Positions 1-6,208 of a DNA stretch of 6,225 nucleotides are shown here, piece after piece (the stretch's first letter is position 1; the number at the start of each line of letters is the position of its first letter). The notes beneath the pieces were generated by a model, which worked only from the letters and a program-made list of their open reading frames with translations, ran no database searches and was not told the origin of the DNA. This DNA is from an uncultured Desulfurobacterium sp. GTDB taxonomy: Bacteria > Aquificota > Aquificia > Desulfurobacteriales > Desulfurobacteriaceae. The stretch is taken from positions 1 through 6,225 of the forward strand of contig CAJXJV010000084.1 of the NCBI GenBank assembly GCA_913055135.1, written 5' to 3'. The translations under genes were made by a program, and so were the position numbers.

Positions 1-823
1 CGAGGATTTTATCCACTACTCCTATTGTAACGGCATTGGTGGCTGGTCCCGCTATCAGAAACACAAAAGCTGCGCCTACCGGCACTCCGGCAATAATCAG
101 GGAGGCTGCTATGGGAAGGGAAGAAGTAGCACATACATACATTGGAATGGCGACTGCTAAGACCAAGATATAACTAAAAGCAGCATTTTCCTTCAGGAAG
201 GTTTCTAAATTTTGCGATACAAAAGTTGCGATTAAACTACCGATGACTATACCCCAGAAAAGAGGCTTTGCAATATCCCTGAACAGCGTTCCAAATCCAT
301 ATTCAATAGCTTTTTTCGAAGAAAACTGCCTCTTTTCTTGAACAGCAGGAACATCACACGATCCATTACAACAGCAACCACTTTCCAGAGCCAATTCTTC
401 TTCCTCGGAATCCTTATCAAGGATAATGCTTAACAATCCAGCAACCAACGATAGAATCATAGAAGTGATGACCCTATACACTGTAAAGAAGAGACCAAAT
501 ATTCCATAGGTTGCCAAAATAGAATCAACTCCCGTAATCGGTGTGGATATAGTAAACGTTAACACAGCTCCTTTGTTTGCTCCTTTTTTTCTCAGCGCTC
601 CGATAAATGGAACTACACTGCAGGAGCAGAGTGGTAATGGTATACCAAAAATTGCTGCTTTAATTAATGACCTGAAATCCCCTTTCCCGAGATGCTTTTT
701 TATGAAATCTTCGGGCAACAATTCGTGTAAAATTCCAGCTATAAAAAATCCGATGATTATGTATATTGCTATGGAATTCGTAAAAAGAAAAATATTTACG
801 AAAAATTCCCGTAGATAATTCAC
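1..823 (-). CDS. SO_0444-type Cu/Zn efflux permease (ArsP_1/DUF318 family), C-terminus cut off by window edge
   Basis: Polytopic membrane permease, 274 residues visible, running off the left edge. The family (ArsP_1/YraQ-like; the SO_0444 branch is annotated as Cu/Zn efflux) is thought to export metal or metalloid ions across the inner membrane. Visible marks are the LCSCSVVP motif (Cys66, Cys68) in a hydrophobic segment, ISTPITGVDS at 92-101, a cytosol-sized acidic loop (about 136-165) with CCCNGSC (Cys150, 151, 152, 156), then IPMYVCATSSLP (Cys231) and AGPATNAVTIG at 258-268. The two halves resemble each other, as expected for this fold. The start is GTG at 823-821, chosen because GGAGAG lies six bases upstream; an in-frame GTG at 862 lacks such a site. 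It follows nth after 39 bases with no terminator, so it is probably cotranscribed. The family call is firm; the metal is inferred. Confidence 0.85.
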   Translation of the reverse strand, partial: MNYLREFFVNIFLFTNSIAIYIIIGFFIAGILHELLPEDFIKKHLGKGDFRSLIKAAIFGIPLPLCSCSVVPFIGALRKKGANKGAVLTFTISTPITGVDSILATYGIFGLFFTVYRVITSMILSLVAGLLSIILDKDSEEEELALESGCCCNGSCDVPAVQEKRQFSSKKAIEYGFGTLFRDIAKPLFWGIVIGSLIATFVSQNLETFLKENAAFSYILVLAVAIPMYVCATSSLPIAASLIIAGVPVGAAFVFLIAGPATNAVTIGVVDKIL

Positions 824-829
824 CCCATT

Positions 830-835
830 CTCTCC
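830..835 (-). promoter_or_regulatory. Ribosome binding site of the permease gene
   Basis: GGAGAG on the minus strand, six bases upstream of the GTG at 823-821. It decides the start: the protein begins MNYLREFF, and the 13 in-frame codons further upstream, back to the nth stop, are leader. Confidence 0.6.
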
Positions 836-862
836 AATTCTTTCTGTAGTAGATTGTATCAC

Positions 863-1525
863 TTAGTGAAAATTCTTCTCTCCATAAAACCTGCACAGAT
901 CCTTTAACAGACACCTTTCACATTCCGGCTTTCTCGCCCTGCAGATCGTCCTTCCAAGCCTGATCAGGTTATAGTGGAATTTCCTGTTAAACTCAGTATC
1001 AAAGTGTTCTTCCATAAATTCAGAGATTTTATCTTTATCCCTGTTTTCAGGAAAAATCCCCAATCTTTTAAGAACTCTATAACAATGGGTATCCACAGGA
1101 AAAGTGTTTTTGTTGAAAGAAAAAGAGAGAACAACTCTTGCAGTTTTCGTTCCAATGTACGGATAGGAAGTTAAAAGCTTTATAGCCTCTTGAACAGGAA
1201 GTTCTTTAAGTTTTTCTTTTAAACTTTCCCAATCTTTCATTATGGAAATGATCGCTTTTACTTTCTGATTGTACATACCACATGGCTTTATAGTTTCAAT
1301 CAATCTTTCCTGACTGAAACCAATAACACTCTTTAAATCACCGTTTGTAAGTCTCTTCAGACTTTCAAGACATTTTTCGGCATTCTTATCGGTTGTATTC
1401 TGACTGAGGATGGTAAAGACCATCTGTTCTTCTGGGGTTCTGTCTGTCCTATAAACTTTCGGGAATAGTTGGTTCAGCCTTTCTGCAATTTCTTTAATTC
1501 TTGCTACTACCTCAGTTTCTTTCAT
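863..1525 (-). CDS. nth: Endonuclease III (bifunctional DNA glycosylase/AP lyase)
   Basis: A 220-residue base-excision-repair enzyme that removes oxidised pyrimidines and cuts the abasic strand by beta-elimination. The length is normal for the family (about 210-220). The helix-hairpin-helix is YPYIGTKTA at 121-129, with the catalytic lysine at Lys127, followed by VDTH at 144-147 with the catalytic Asp145. The C-terminal 4Fe-4S loop is complete: Cys195, Cys202, Cys205, Cys211 in the classic C-x6-C-x2-C-x5-C spacing. LSQNTTDKNA near 40-49 is the usual N-terminal signature. The ATG overlaps the stop of the upstream uracil-DNA glycosylase by one base (TAATG), and no strong ribosome binding site is seen, so translation is probably coupled. 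All key residues are present, so it should be active. MutY is unlikely because there is no C-terminal NUDIX-like domain. Confidence 0.96.
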   Translation of the reverse strand: MKETEVVARIKEIAERLNQLFPKVYRTDRTPEEQMVFTILSQNTTDKNAEKCLESLKRLTNGDLKSVIGFSQERLIETIKPCGMYNQKVKAIISIMKDWESLKEKLKELPVQEAIKLLTSYPYIGTKTARVVLSFSFNKNTFPVDTHCYRVLKRLGIFPENRDKDKISEFMEEHFDTEFNRKFHYNLIRLGRTICRARKPECERCLLKDLCRFYGEKNFH

Positions 1526-2193
1526 TACTTAATAAACCCAGCAAGTCTCAACGCCAGTTCAAGGTCTTTCTGAAATTCTGGTTCTCCCTTCCTATTTCTT
1601 AAAAGGTAGGCTGGATGGAAAGTAGGAATAACTATAACGTTTCCAAGCTTTTGTTCTTTTCCTCTTATTTTTGAAATAGAAGTCTTTTCAGGAAGATTCA
1701 AAATTGTCCTTGCAGCAAAAGCTCCAAGGCAGAGAATGACTTTTGGCTTTATAAATTCAATCTGCTTCTCAAGATAAGGATAGCAAGCCTGTATCTCATC
1801 TGGAGCCGGATTTCTGTTGTTTGGAGGTCTACACTTAACAATGTTTGTTATGTAAACCTTATCCCTTGAAACTCCATAGAGGTTGAGAAACCTTGTTAGA
1901 AGTTGCCCTGCCCTCCCAACGAAAGGTCTTCCCTGTAGGTCTTCTTGCTCCCCCGGTGCTTCACCAACAAACATGAGATTGGTTGTCAGATCGCCTTCAC
2001 CAAAGACAACGTTTGTCCTTGTCTTACAAAGTCTGCATTTACAACACTTTAAAACTTCCTCTTTTAACTTCTCCAGTTCCTCTATTGGATTGGACTCCTT
2101 TCTATTTTTAACCATTGTAACTCCTCTATCTACTTTAACTTCATCGTAACCTATAAACTCAAGGAATTTTAAGAATCTCTGAAGCTCATCCAT
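1525..2193 (-). CDS. Family 4 (Fe-S) uracil-DNA glycosylase
   Basis: A 222-residue uracil-DNA glycosylase of the thermophile-type family 4 (UDGa, formerly 'phage SPO1 DNA polymerase-related'). It excises uracil arising from cytosine deamination, a frequent lesion at high temperature. Motif 1 is GEAPGEQED at 77-85 and motif 2 is HPAYLLR at 193-199. TNIVKCRPP around 116-124 supplies the conserved Asn and a cluster cysteine. The probable 4Fe-4S ligands are Cys50, Cys53, Cys121 and Cys137, aligned on the C-x2-C-x-L pattern before VVFGEG; Cys51 and Cys56 are extra. About 45 residues precede the domain. The start is ATG at 2193-2191, nine bases from GAGGG at 2203-2207; the adjacent TTG at 2196 is six bases away and also possible. 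It overlaps the end of dapF and is coupled to nth downstream, forming a repair pair. Confidence 0.94.
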   Translation of the reverse strand: MDELQRFLKFLEFIGYDEVKVDRGVTMVKNRKESNPIEELEKLKEEVLKCCKCRLCKTRTNVVFGEGDLTTNLMFVGEAPGEQEDLQGRPFVGRAGQLLTRFLNLYGVSRDKVYITNIVKCRPPNNRNPAPDEIQACYPYLEKQIEFIKPKVILCLGAFAARTILNLPEKTSISKIRGKEQKLGNVIVIPTFHPAYLLRNRKGEPEFQKDLELALRLAGFIK

Positions 2194-2992
2194 CAAGAAT
2201 TTCCCTCTTCAGGATACCATCATAAACCCAGATGGTAGCTCCCTCAAGGTAAACGTTTTCCATTTCCTCATCAAAATAAACCTTCAGCCTCTCGCCACTT
2301 CTGACAACAACTTCAACAGGTGATTCCATCCCAAACACTTTTCCAGCAATCAAAGCAGAAGCAACAGAACCTGTTCCACAGGCAAGCGTCTCGTCCTCAA
2401 CGCCTCTTTCGTAAGTCCTTACAAGAACCTTATCAAGTCTTGCCTCTACAAAGTTTACATTTGTACCGGTAGGCTGGAAGACTTCTGAAAATCTTATCCT
2501 TCGTCCCACATCTTTAACGTTTACATCCTCAATTCTGTCAACAAAAACTACAAAATGAGGAACTCCAGTATTTATGAAATGACCACTTAACCCTTCAACG
2601 TTCAGGTTGAGTTTTAGATCAAAGGGTTTTGTCAGCTTAACCTTTACTTCTTTCCCATTAACTTCAGCTTCAATGATTCCTGCAAGCGTCTCAAACTTCA
2701 TCTCTCGTGGTGCTATCCCTTTTTCAAAGGCAAACCTTGCAGCACATCTTGCACCGTTCCCACACATTTCGGCAGTTGAACCATCTGAATTAAAAAACTG
2801 CCACTTAAAGTCTGCAACATCAGAGCTCTCTATGAGTATCAATCCATCTGCGCCAACTCCAGTCTTTCTTTGACAGATCCTCTGGACAGCTTGCTCTACC
2901 GATAAATCACCAATAAACTTTTCAAACTTCTTTTTTCTATTGTCGATGACAATAAAGTCATTCCCTGTTCCTTGAAGCTTTGAGAAGTTCAT
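2186..2992 (-). CDS. dapF: Diaminopimelate epimerase
   Basis: A 268-residue cytosolic enzyme converting LL- to meso-diaminopimelate, for lysine and peptidoglycan synthesis. It is a PLP-independent two-cysteine racemase. The first catalytic cysteine is Cys77 in EMCGNGARC, the second is Cys205 in ETLACGTGS. The N-terminal KLQGTGNDF at 5-13 and GVGADG at 45-50 are family signatures, and length is typical (about 270-280). Start ATG at 2992 overlaps the TGA of the acyl-CoA ligase (ATGA), so translation is coupled; the 3' end overlaps the uracil-DNA glycosylase start. No lysine-pathway gene is adjacent, so its place here reflects operon packing rather than a pathway cluster. Both catalytic residues are intact. 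Confidence 0.97.
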   Translation of the reverse strand: MNFSKLQGTGNDFIVIDNRKKKFEKFIGDLSVEQAVQRICQRKTGVGADGLILIESSDVADFKWQFFNSDGSTAEMCGNGARCAARFAFEKGIAPREMKFETLAGIIEAEVNGKEVKVKLTKPFDLKLNLNVEGLSGHFINTGVPHFVVFVDRIEDVNVKDVGRRIRFSEVFQPTGTNVNFVEARLDKVLVRTYERGVEDETLACGTGSVASALIAGKVFGMESPVEVVVRSGERLKVYFDEEMENVYLEGATIWVYDGILKREILDG

Positions 2993-4572
2993 TCTTTCCA
3001 GACCTCTGGAAGGAGAAATCTCCTCAGTTTTCCAATCCTTGTTCTCGGGAGCTCCCTATCTATCAGTTTAAACTCCTTCACCCGTTTGTAAGGCTGTAGG
3101 TGTTTGGTTTTTCTATGAATTTCCTGCTTGATGAAATCTTTGATATCTTCAATTCCTTCTTCTACAAGGAGTTCAAAGTCCGGTCTGACAAGAGCTCTTA
3201 GCCCTCCATCCTGATAGAAAATCCCAACCTCCAAAATGTAAGGACTCTTAAGGATTTCAACTTCTATATCTTCAGGGTAAACGTTCTTTCCGTTATCAAG
3301 GACTATCACTTCTTTTGCTCTTCCCGTTATATGAATGAAACCATCTTCATCTATAAAACCGAGGTCCCCTGTGTAGAACCAGCCATCTTTGATAACCTTT
3401 TCTGTCTCTTCTGGCTTATTGTAGTAACCCTTCATAACGTTGGGACCTCTAACAATTATCTCTCCCCTTTCTGTTGTCTTCACCTCAACTTCATCTATTG
3501 GAGCTCCAGCAGTTCCTATCTTTTTCTTACCGGGTCTATTGACAGAAATGAGTGGAGAGGTTTCAGTTAATCCGTATCCTTCAAGGATATTAAACCCAAA
3601 TGCCTCAAAGTCTCTCCAGACCTCTTCACTGAGCTTTGCTCCACCGCTTATCATAAATCTCAAACTCTTTCCTATTCTGTTGTGTATCTCCTTAAAGAGC
3701 TTCTTCTCTACCGGTTTAACATCAAACTTTCTGAAGAGCTTCAAAGCTGTCAGGACTGCCTGTCTTTTCAGCTTAGGAAGCTTTTTAATCTCAACCATTA
3801 TGTTATGGTGAATTACCTGATAGAGCTTTGGTACCCCTACCAGAATAGTTACGTTCTGGTCGTTTATCGTTGAAAGTATGTCGTTGGGAGTAAGTTTCTC
3901 AATGAAAACAAGTGGCAACCTCAGAGTAACCGGAAGAATTGCCGTCGCCAAGAGAGGATAGGTATGGTGAAAAGGAAGGATTGCTACAAACCTGTCATTC
4001 TCATTAAGGATTCCTAAGTTTTCAATAGCTCTTACGTTGTGATCAAGGTTTCGGGCAGTAAGCATCACACCTTTTGGATTGCCGGTAGTTCCCGAGGTGT
4101 AAAGAATGACTACAACGTCATTAATATCCCTTCTAACGAACTGTATCTTTTCCTGTGTCTTTGCAAGATCTATCTCATCTACGTTCAAAATATGAATGTG
4201 ATAGCCAATATCTTTAATTGCTTCCCTGACTTTTTCGACGTTTTGATTTGAAGTAATTACAACTTTTGGCTGACAATCCTTAAAAATGTTAAAAAGCTCT
4301 TCAGTTGAGGTAAGATAGTCAACAGGAACTGCTATCCCCCCTTTGAAGAGAACAGCAAAAAGACCACTTATCCACTCTGGTCTGTTCTCCATAAAGATTG
4401 CTACTCTATCTTCTACTCCAAGTTCCTGAAGTTTCTCCTGCAATGTAGAAATCTGTCTCCTGAAATCCTCATAGGTTAAAGAGGAGTATTTGCCTTTTTC
4501 CTTTTTTACAAAAATCTCTTTCTGGGGAAACTCCTCAACGTTTTCAAGAACTCTTTCTAAGAAAGTTCTCAT
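2989..4572 (-). CDS. AMP-forming acyl-CoA synthetase (long-chain fatty-acid--CoA ligase-like)
   Basis: A 527-residue ANL-superfamily adenylating enzyme, expected to activate a carboxylic acid to acyl-AMP and then acyl-CoA. The P-loop YTSGTTGNPKG is at 158-168, GYGLTETSP at 332-340, YTGD at 400-403, GRAKEVIV near 417-424, and the C-terminal catalytic lysine (RTRIGKLRR) is Lys515. The set is complete, so activity is expected. The substrate is not readable from sequence; overall resemblance is to long-chain (FadD-like) ligases rather than acetyl-CoA synthetase. I chose ATG at 4572-4570 because GAGGG sits five bases upstream. An in-frame TTG at 4593 overlapping the S4 stop (TTGA) would add seven residues but has no ribosome binding site, and the ATG at 4584 has poor spacing. 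It lies 17 bases after the S4 gene and overlaps dapF by four bases. Confidence 0.9.
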   Translation of the reverse strand: MRTFLERVLENVEEFPQKEIFVKKEKGKYSSLTYEDFRRQISTLQEKLQELGVEDRVAIFMENRPEWISGLFAVLFKGGIAVPVDYLTSTEELFNIFKDCQPKVVITSNQNVEKVREAIKDIGYHIHILNVDEIDLAKTQEKIQFVRRDINDVVVILYTSGTTGNPKGVMLTARNLDHNVRAIENLGILNENDRFVAILPFHHTYPLLATAILPVTLRLPLVFIEKLTPNDILSTINDQNVTILVGVPKLYQVIHHNIMVEIKKLPKLKRQAVLTALKLFRKFDVKPVEKKLFKEIHNRIGKSLRFMISGGAKLSEEVWRDFEAFGFNILEGYGLTETSPLISVNRPGKKKIGTAGAPIDEVEVKTTERGEIIVRGPNVMKGYYNKPEETEKVIKDGWFYTGDLGFIDEDGFIHITGRAKEVIVLDNGKNVYPEDIEVEILKSPYILEVGIFYQDGGLRALVRPDFELLVEEGIEDIKDFIKQEIHRKTKHLQPYKRVKEFKLIDRELPRTRIGKLRRFLLPEVWKE

Positions 4573-4577
4573 GGCAT

Positions 4578-4582
4578 CCCTC
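4578..4582 (-). promoter_or_regulatory. Ribosome binding site of the acyl-CoA synthetase gene
   Basis: GAGGG on the minus strand, five bases upstream of the ATG at 4572-4570. It favours this start over the in-frame TTG at 4593 and ATG at 4584, which lie too close to or upstream of it. Confidence 0.6.
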
Positions 4583-4589
4583 ATATTCC

Positions 4590-4877
4590 TCAAATTAAGT
4601 CAATAATATCCCTGATATCTTTCTTCCTGTCTTCTATGATTTTAATGAGCTCCCGTGCCTTTTTCTTTGAAACGTTCTTCCCGGAGGGAATCTCAAGAAC
4701 TGTAAACTTTACATACCTTGAAACCGTATCAATTTCAACCGTATCACCAGGTTTAACTTCCTTTGAAGCCTTTACTATCTGACCGTTTACTCTGACAACC
4801 TTTAAATCACACAGTTCCTTTGCCTGACTTCTCCTCTTCACCATCCTTGACAGTTTCAGAAACTGATCCAGCCGCAC
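4590..4877 (-). CDS. S4-domain RNA-binding protein, RqcP/Hsp15-like
   Basis: A 95-residue protein made of one S4 RNA-binding domain (about 1-60) plus a Lys-rich helical tail. It begins MRLDQFLKLSRMVKRRSQAKE and continues with VRVNGQIVKAS (28-38) and KEVKPGD (39-45), the pattern of the RqcP (YabO)/Hsp15 family. Members bind stalled 50S subunits with peptidyl-tRNA; RqcP works with RqcH in C-terminal alanine tailing, while Hsp15 (HslR) recycles blocked 50S subunits. Size and N-terminus fit RqcP better. The start is GTG at 4877-4875, supported by AGAGGA six bases upstream and by the conserved MRLDxFL beginning. Its first 71 bases overlap the 3' end of the LapA-like gene in another frame, so translation is probably coupled. 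Family firm; the RqcP role is inference. Confidence 0.87.
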   Translation of the reverse strand: MRLDQFLKLSRMVKRRSQAKELCDLKVVRVNGQIVKASKEVKPGDTVEIDTVSRYVKFTVLEIPSGKNVSKKKARELIKIIEDRKKDIRDIIDLI

Positions 4878-5121
4878 TCTCTTTCCTCTTGCTCCTTATG
4901 TTCGATGGAATAGAAAATATCTTGAGAATGAGAGAAAGTAAGCCCGCCGCCAGAAAACCGGCAAGGAATGAGAAAACCACAACAACAAAAATTTTGGTGT
5001 GAAAAACTCCTACAAAAGGAATTGTAACATCAACGTCCTGGAAATTCTGAAGCGCAAATAGGGTCACGGCTACGACTATGATAGCCACGATAAGGAAGTA
5101 AATGTTCTGCTTTAAAGTCAT
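4807..5121 (-). CDS. LapA-like (DUF1049) small inner-membrane protein
   Basis: A 104-residue protein with two predicted membrane segments, about 7-26 and 43-69, joined by a short beta-rich linker, and a charged C-terminal tail rich in Lys and Glu. FALQN at 22-26 followed by VDVTIPF is characteristic of the LapA/DUF1049 domain, whose E. coli member works with LapB in controlling LPS synthesis. No lapB follows here, so that role cannot be assumed. The ATG at 5121 has GAGG five bases upstream, 12 bases after the DUF4149 gene. The last 23 residues or so are encoded in the region shared with the S4 gene and have low-complexity composition, so they may be unimportant for folding. Confidence 0.82.
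   Translation of the reverse strand: MTLKQNIYFLIVAIIVVAVTLFALQNFQDVDVTIPFVGVFHTKIFVVVVFSFLAGFLAAGLLSLILKIFSIPSNIRSKRKESAAGSVSETVKDGEEEKSGKGTV
4884..4889 (-). promoter_or_regulatory. Ribosome binding site of the S4 gene, inside the LapA-like coding region
   Basis: AGAGGA on the minus strand, six bases upstream of the GTG at 4877-4875. It lies within the upstream reading frame and supports the overlapping GTG start of the S4 protein. Confidence 0.6.
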
Positions 5122-5133
5122 CTCCGCCTCATA

Positions 5134-5592
5134 TTAGAAGGTTAAATAAAGCGATGTCAAGCCAACAGAAAATAGCCCCAGAATAAGCGTTAAGCCATTT
5201 AGCACCATGGAAATTCCATGCAATTTAAGAAACCTATCATAGTAGCTCTTATCACCAGTCTGATAGAAACTAAATTTAAGTAAACCAGCTTTTGGCGTAA
5301 TTATCAATCCATTGATAAAGTTAAAGATGTTCATTAACAGAAGAAAAGCTAAGTTTAGCCAGGAAAAAACATTCAACGCATCTCTTGTCAAAAGGTAGAA
5401 TGAAACCAGAACAGCCAGACCCAAAATGTATCCTAACCCAAAGTATTTTGGGAAAACTGAACCCGTATACTTTCCTGCCTCTTCTTTTTTAAGAATTTTA
5501 AATGCAGCAGGTGCTCCAACTGCAGTAAAGAAAAACATACTTCCAACCCATAGAGTTAAAGAGTATAGATAAAGTGATTTCAGAAACAGCAC
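5134..5592 (-). CDS. DUF4149 (TMEM205-like) integral membrane protein
   Basis: A 152-residue membrane protein with four predicted transmembrane helices at about 7-29, 50-69, 77-98 and 125-148. The N-terminal LWVGSMFFFTAVGAPAAF stretch, the VFPKYFGLGY segment at 46-55, a TPKA turn at 99-102 and FLKLHGISMVLN at 121-132 match the DUF4149 family, whose biochemical role is unknown. The start is GTG at 5592-5590, supported by AGAGGA seven bases upstream; that site overlaps the last base of the ferredoxin stop. It sits between ferredoxin and the LapA-like gene with gaps of only 12 bases on either side. There is no signal peptide and no metal motif, so I assign no function. Confidence 0.82.
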   Translation of the reverse strand: MLFLKSLYLYSLTLWVGSMFFFTAVGAPAAFKILKKEEAGKYTGSVFPKYFGLGYILGLAVLVSFYLLTRDALNVFSWLNLAFLLLMNIFNFINGLIITPKAGLLKFSFYQTGDKSYYDRFLKLHGISMVLNGLTLILGLFSVGLTSLYLTF

Positions 5593-5599
5593 AACCCTA

Positions 5600-5605
5600 T
5601 CCTCT
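5600..5605 (-). promoter_or_regulatory. Ribosome binding site of the DUF4149 gene
   Basis: AGAGGA on the minus strand, seven bases upstream of the GTG at 5592-5590. It shares its first base with the ferredoxin TAA, so termination of one gene lies on the initiation site of the next. Confidence 0.6.
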
Positions 5606-5799
5606 TAAAGATCTGTCCACTTTAGAGCGATAGCATCCGTTGGACAGTTCTCAACGCAGATTTCACAGCCGTTGCACTTCTCAGGGCTCATTACAACAGC
5701 TTTTTCTTCACTCATGATGAAGACACCTTGTGGACAAACATCCACACAGATTTCACAACCCATGCACTTTTCCTGGTCGATGTACGGAATTACCTTCAA
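5605..5799 (-). CDS. 2[4Fe-4S] bacterial-type ferredoxin
   Basis: A 64-residue soluble ferredoxin holding two 4Fe-4S clusters, a low-potential electron carrier. Both binding motifs are complete: Cys12, 15, 18 with Cys22-Pro, and Cys42, 45, 48 with Cys52-Pro, i.e. two CxxCxxCxxxCP units in a duplicated fold. The spacing between motifs is short and regular, without the insertions of Alvin-type ferredoxins. The start is TTG at 5799-5797, overlapping the folD TGA (TTGA); GAGGA seven bases upstream supports it, and no in-frame ATG precedes the first cluster motif. Redox partners are not identifiable here. Such ferredoxins serve oxidoreductases for pyruvate or 2-oxoglutarate in reductive-TCA autotrophs, but that link is inference. 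Confidence 0.94.
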   Translation of the reverse strand: MKVIPYIDQEKCMGCEICVDVCPQGVFIMSEEKAVVMSPEKCNGCEICVENCPTDAIALKWTDL

Positions 5800-6208
5800 T
5801 AACCCATCCTCATTTTAAAAGCTTTTACTGTATTGTAAAGAAGCATTGTAATTGTCATCGGTCCCACACCACCTGGCACCGGTGTAATCGCTGCTGCCTT
5901 TTCTTTTACCCCTTCAAAGTCAACATCACCAACAATCTTACCATTTACCCTGCTGATACCGATATCTATTACAACAACTCCATCTTTTACCATGTCTTCT
6001 TTTATAAGATGTGGCACTCCAGTTGCAACGCAAAGGATATCTGCATTACGTGTGTAATGGGTAAGGTCTTTTGTGTAGATATGACAGATAGAAACAGTGG
6101 CATTTGCATTTAAAAGCATGTTAGCTAAAGGTTTCCCAACAATATTGCTATGCCCAACCATTACGGCATTTTTACCCTCAAGTTCAATGTTATACTCCTC
6201 GAAGAACT
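5796..6208 (-). CDS. folD: FolD, methylenetetrahydrofolate dehydrogenase/cyclohydrolase, N-terminal half missing
   Basis: The C-terminal 136 residues of a bifunctional enzyme (about 285 residues when complete) that interconverts 5,10-methylene-THF, methenyl-THF and 10-formyl-THF. What remains is most of the nucleotide-binding domain: GHSNIVGKP (visible residues 18-26), [17 protein letters not shown] in the middle, and the signature [10 protein letters not shown] near the C-terminus. The catalytic Lys and Tyr of the N-terminal domain are beyond the contig end. Coding continues upstream of the internal ATG at 6161 through [15 protein letters not shown], so the true gene extends off the edge; the TAG at 6209-6207 is created by adapter sequence. 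Two cofactor-contact positions are unusual (His19 for Arg, Ile43 for Ser). The stop TGA overlaps the ferredoxin TTG start. Confidence 0.94.
5807..5811 (-). promoter_or_regulatory. Ribosome binding site of the ferredoxin gene, inside folD
   Basis: GAGGA on the minus strand, seven bases upstream of the TTG at 5799-5797. It lies within the last codons of folD and supports the rare TTG start. Confidence 0.6.

Noticed and set aside
543..818. Plus-strand 91-codon open frame
   Set aside because: It is antisense to the clearly homologous permease, whose motifs occupy the same bases; its own translation shows no family pattern.
824..862. Terminator between nth and the permease
   Set aside because: The 39-base gap shows no stable hairpin followed by a T-run on the minus strand.
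660..914. Minus-strand 84-codon frame bridging nth and the permease
   Set aside because: It overlaps the nth Fe-S end and the permease start in another frame; both neighbours are better supported by conserved motifs.
3440..3811. Plus-strand 123-codon frame
   Set aside because: It lies wholly antisense to the acyl-CoA synthetase core and has no recognisable domain or ribosome binding site.
4807..4900. A frameshift error in the LapA-like gene as the cause of the long overlap
   Set aside because: Both frames have plausible ends, the S4 gene has its own start signals, and the LapA-like domain is already complete before the overlap. Not excluded without read data.
5730..6113. Plus-strand 127-codon frame rich in Cys and His
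   Set aside because: It is antisense to folD and ferredoxin. The Cys/His content is a by-product of the opposite-strand codons and no metal-motif spacing is kept.
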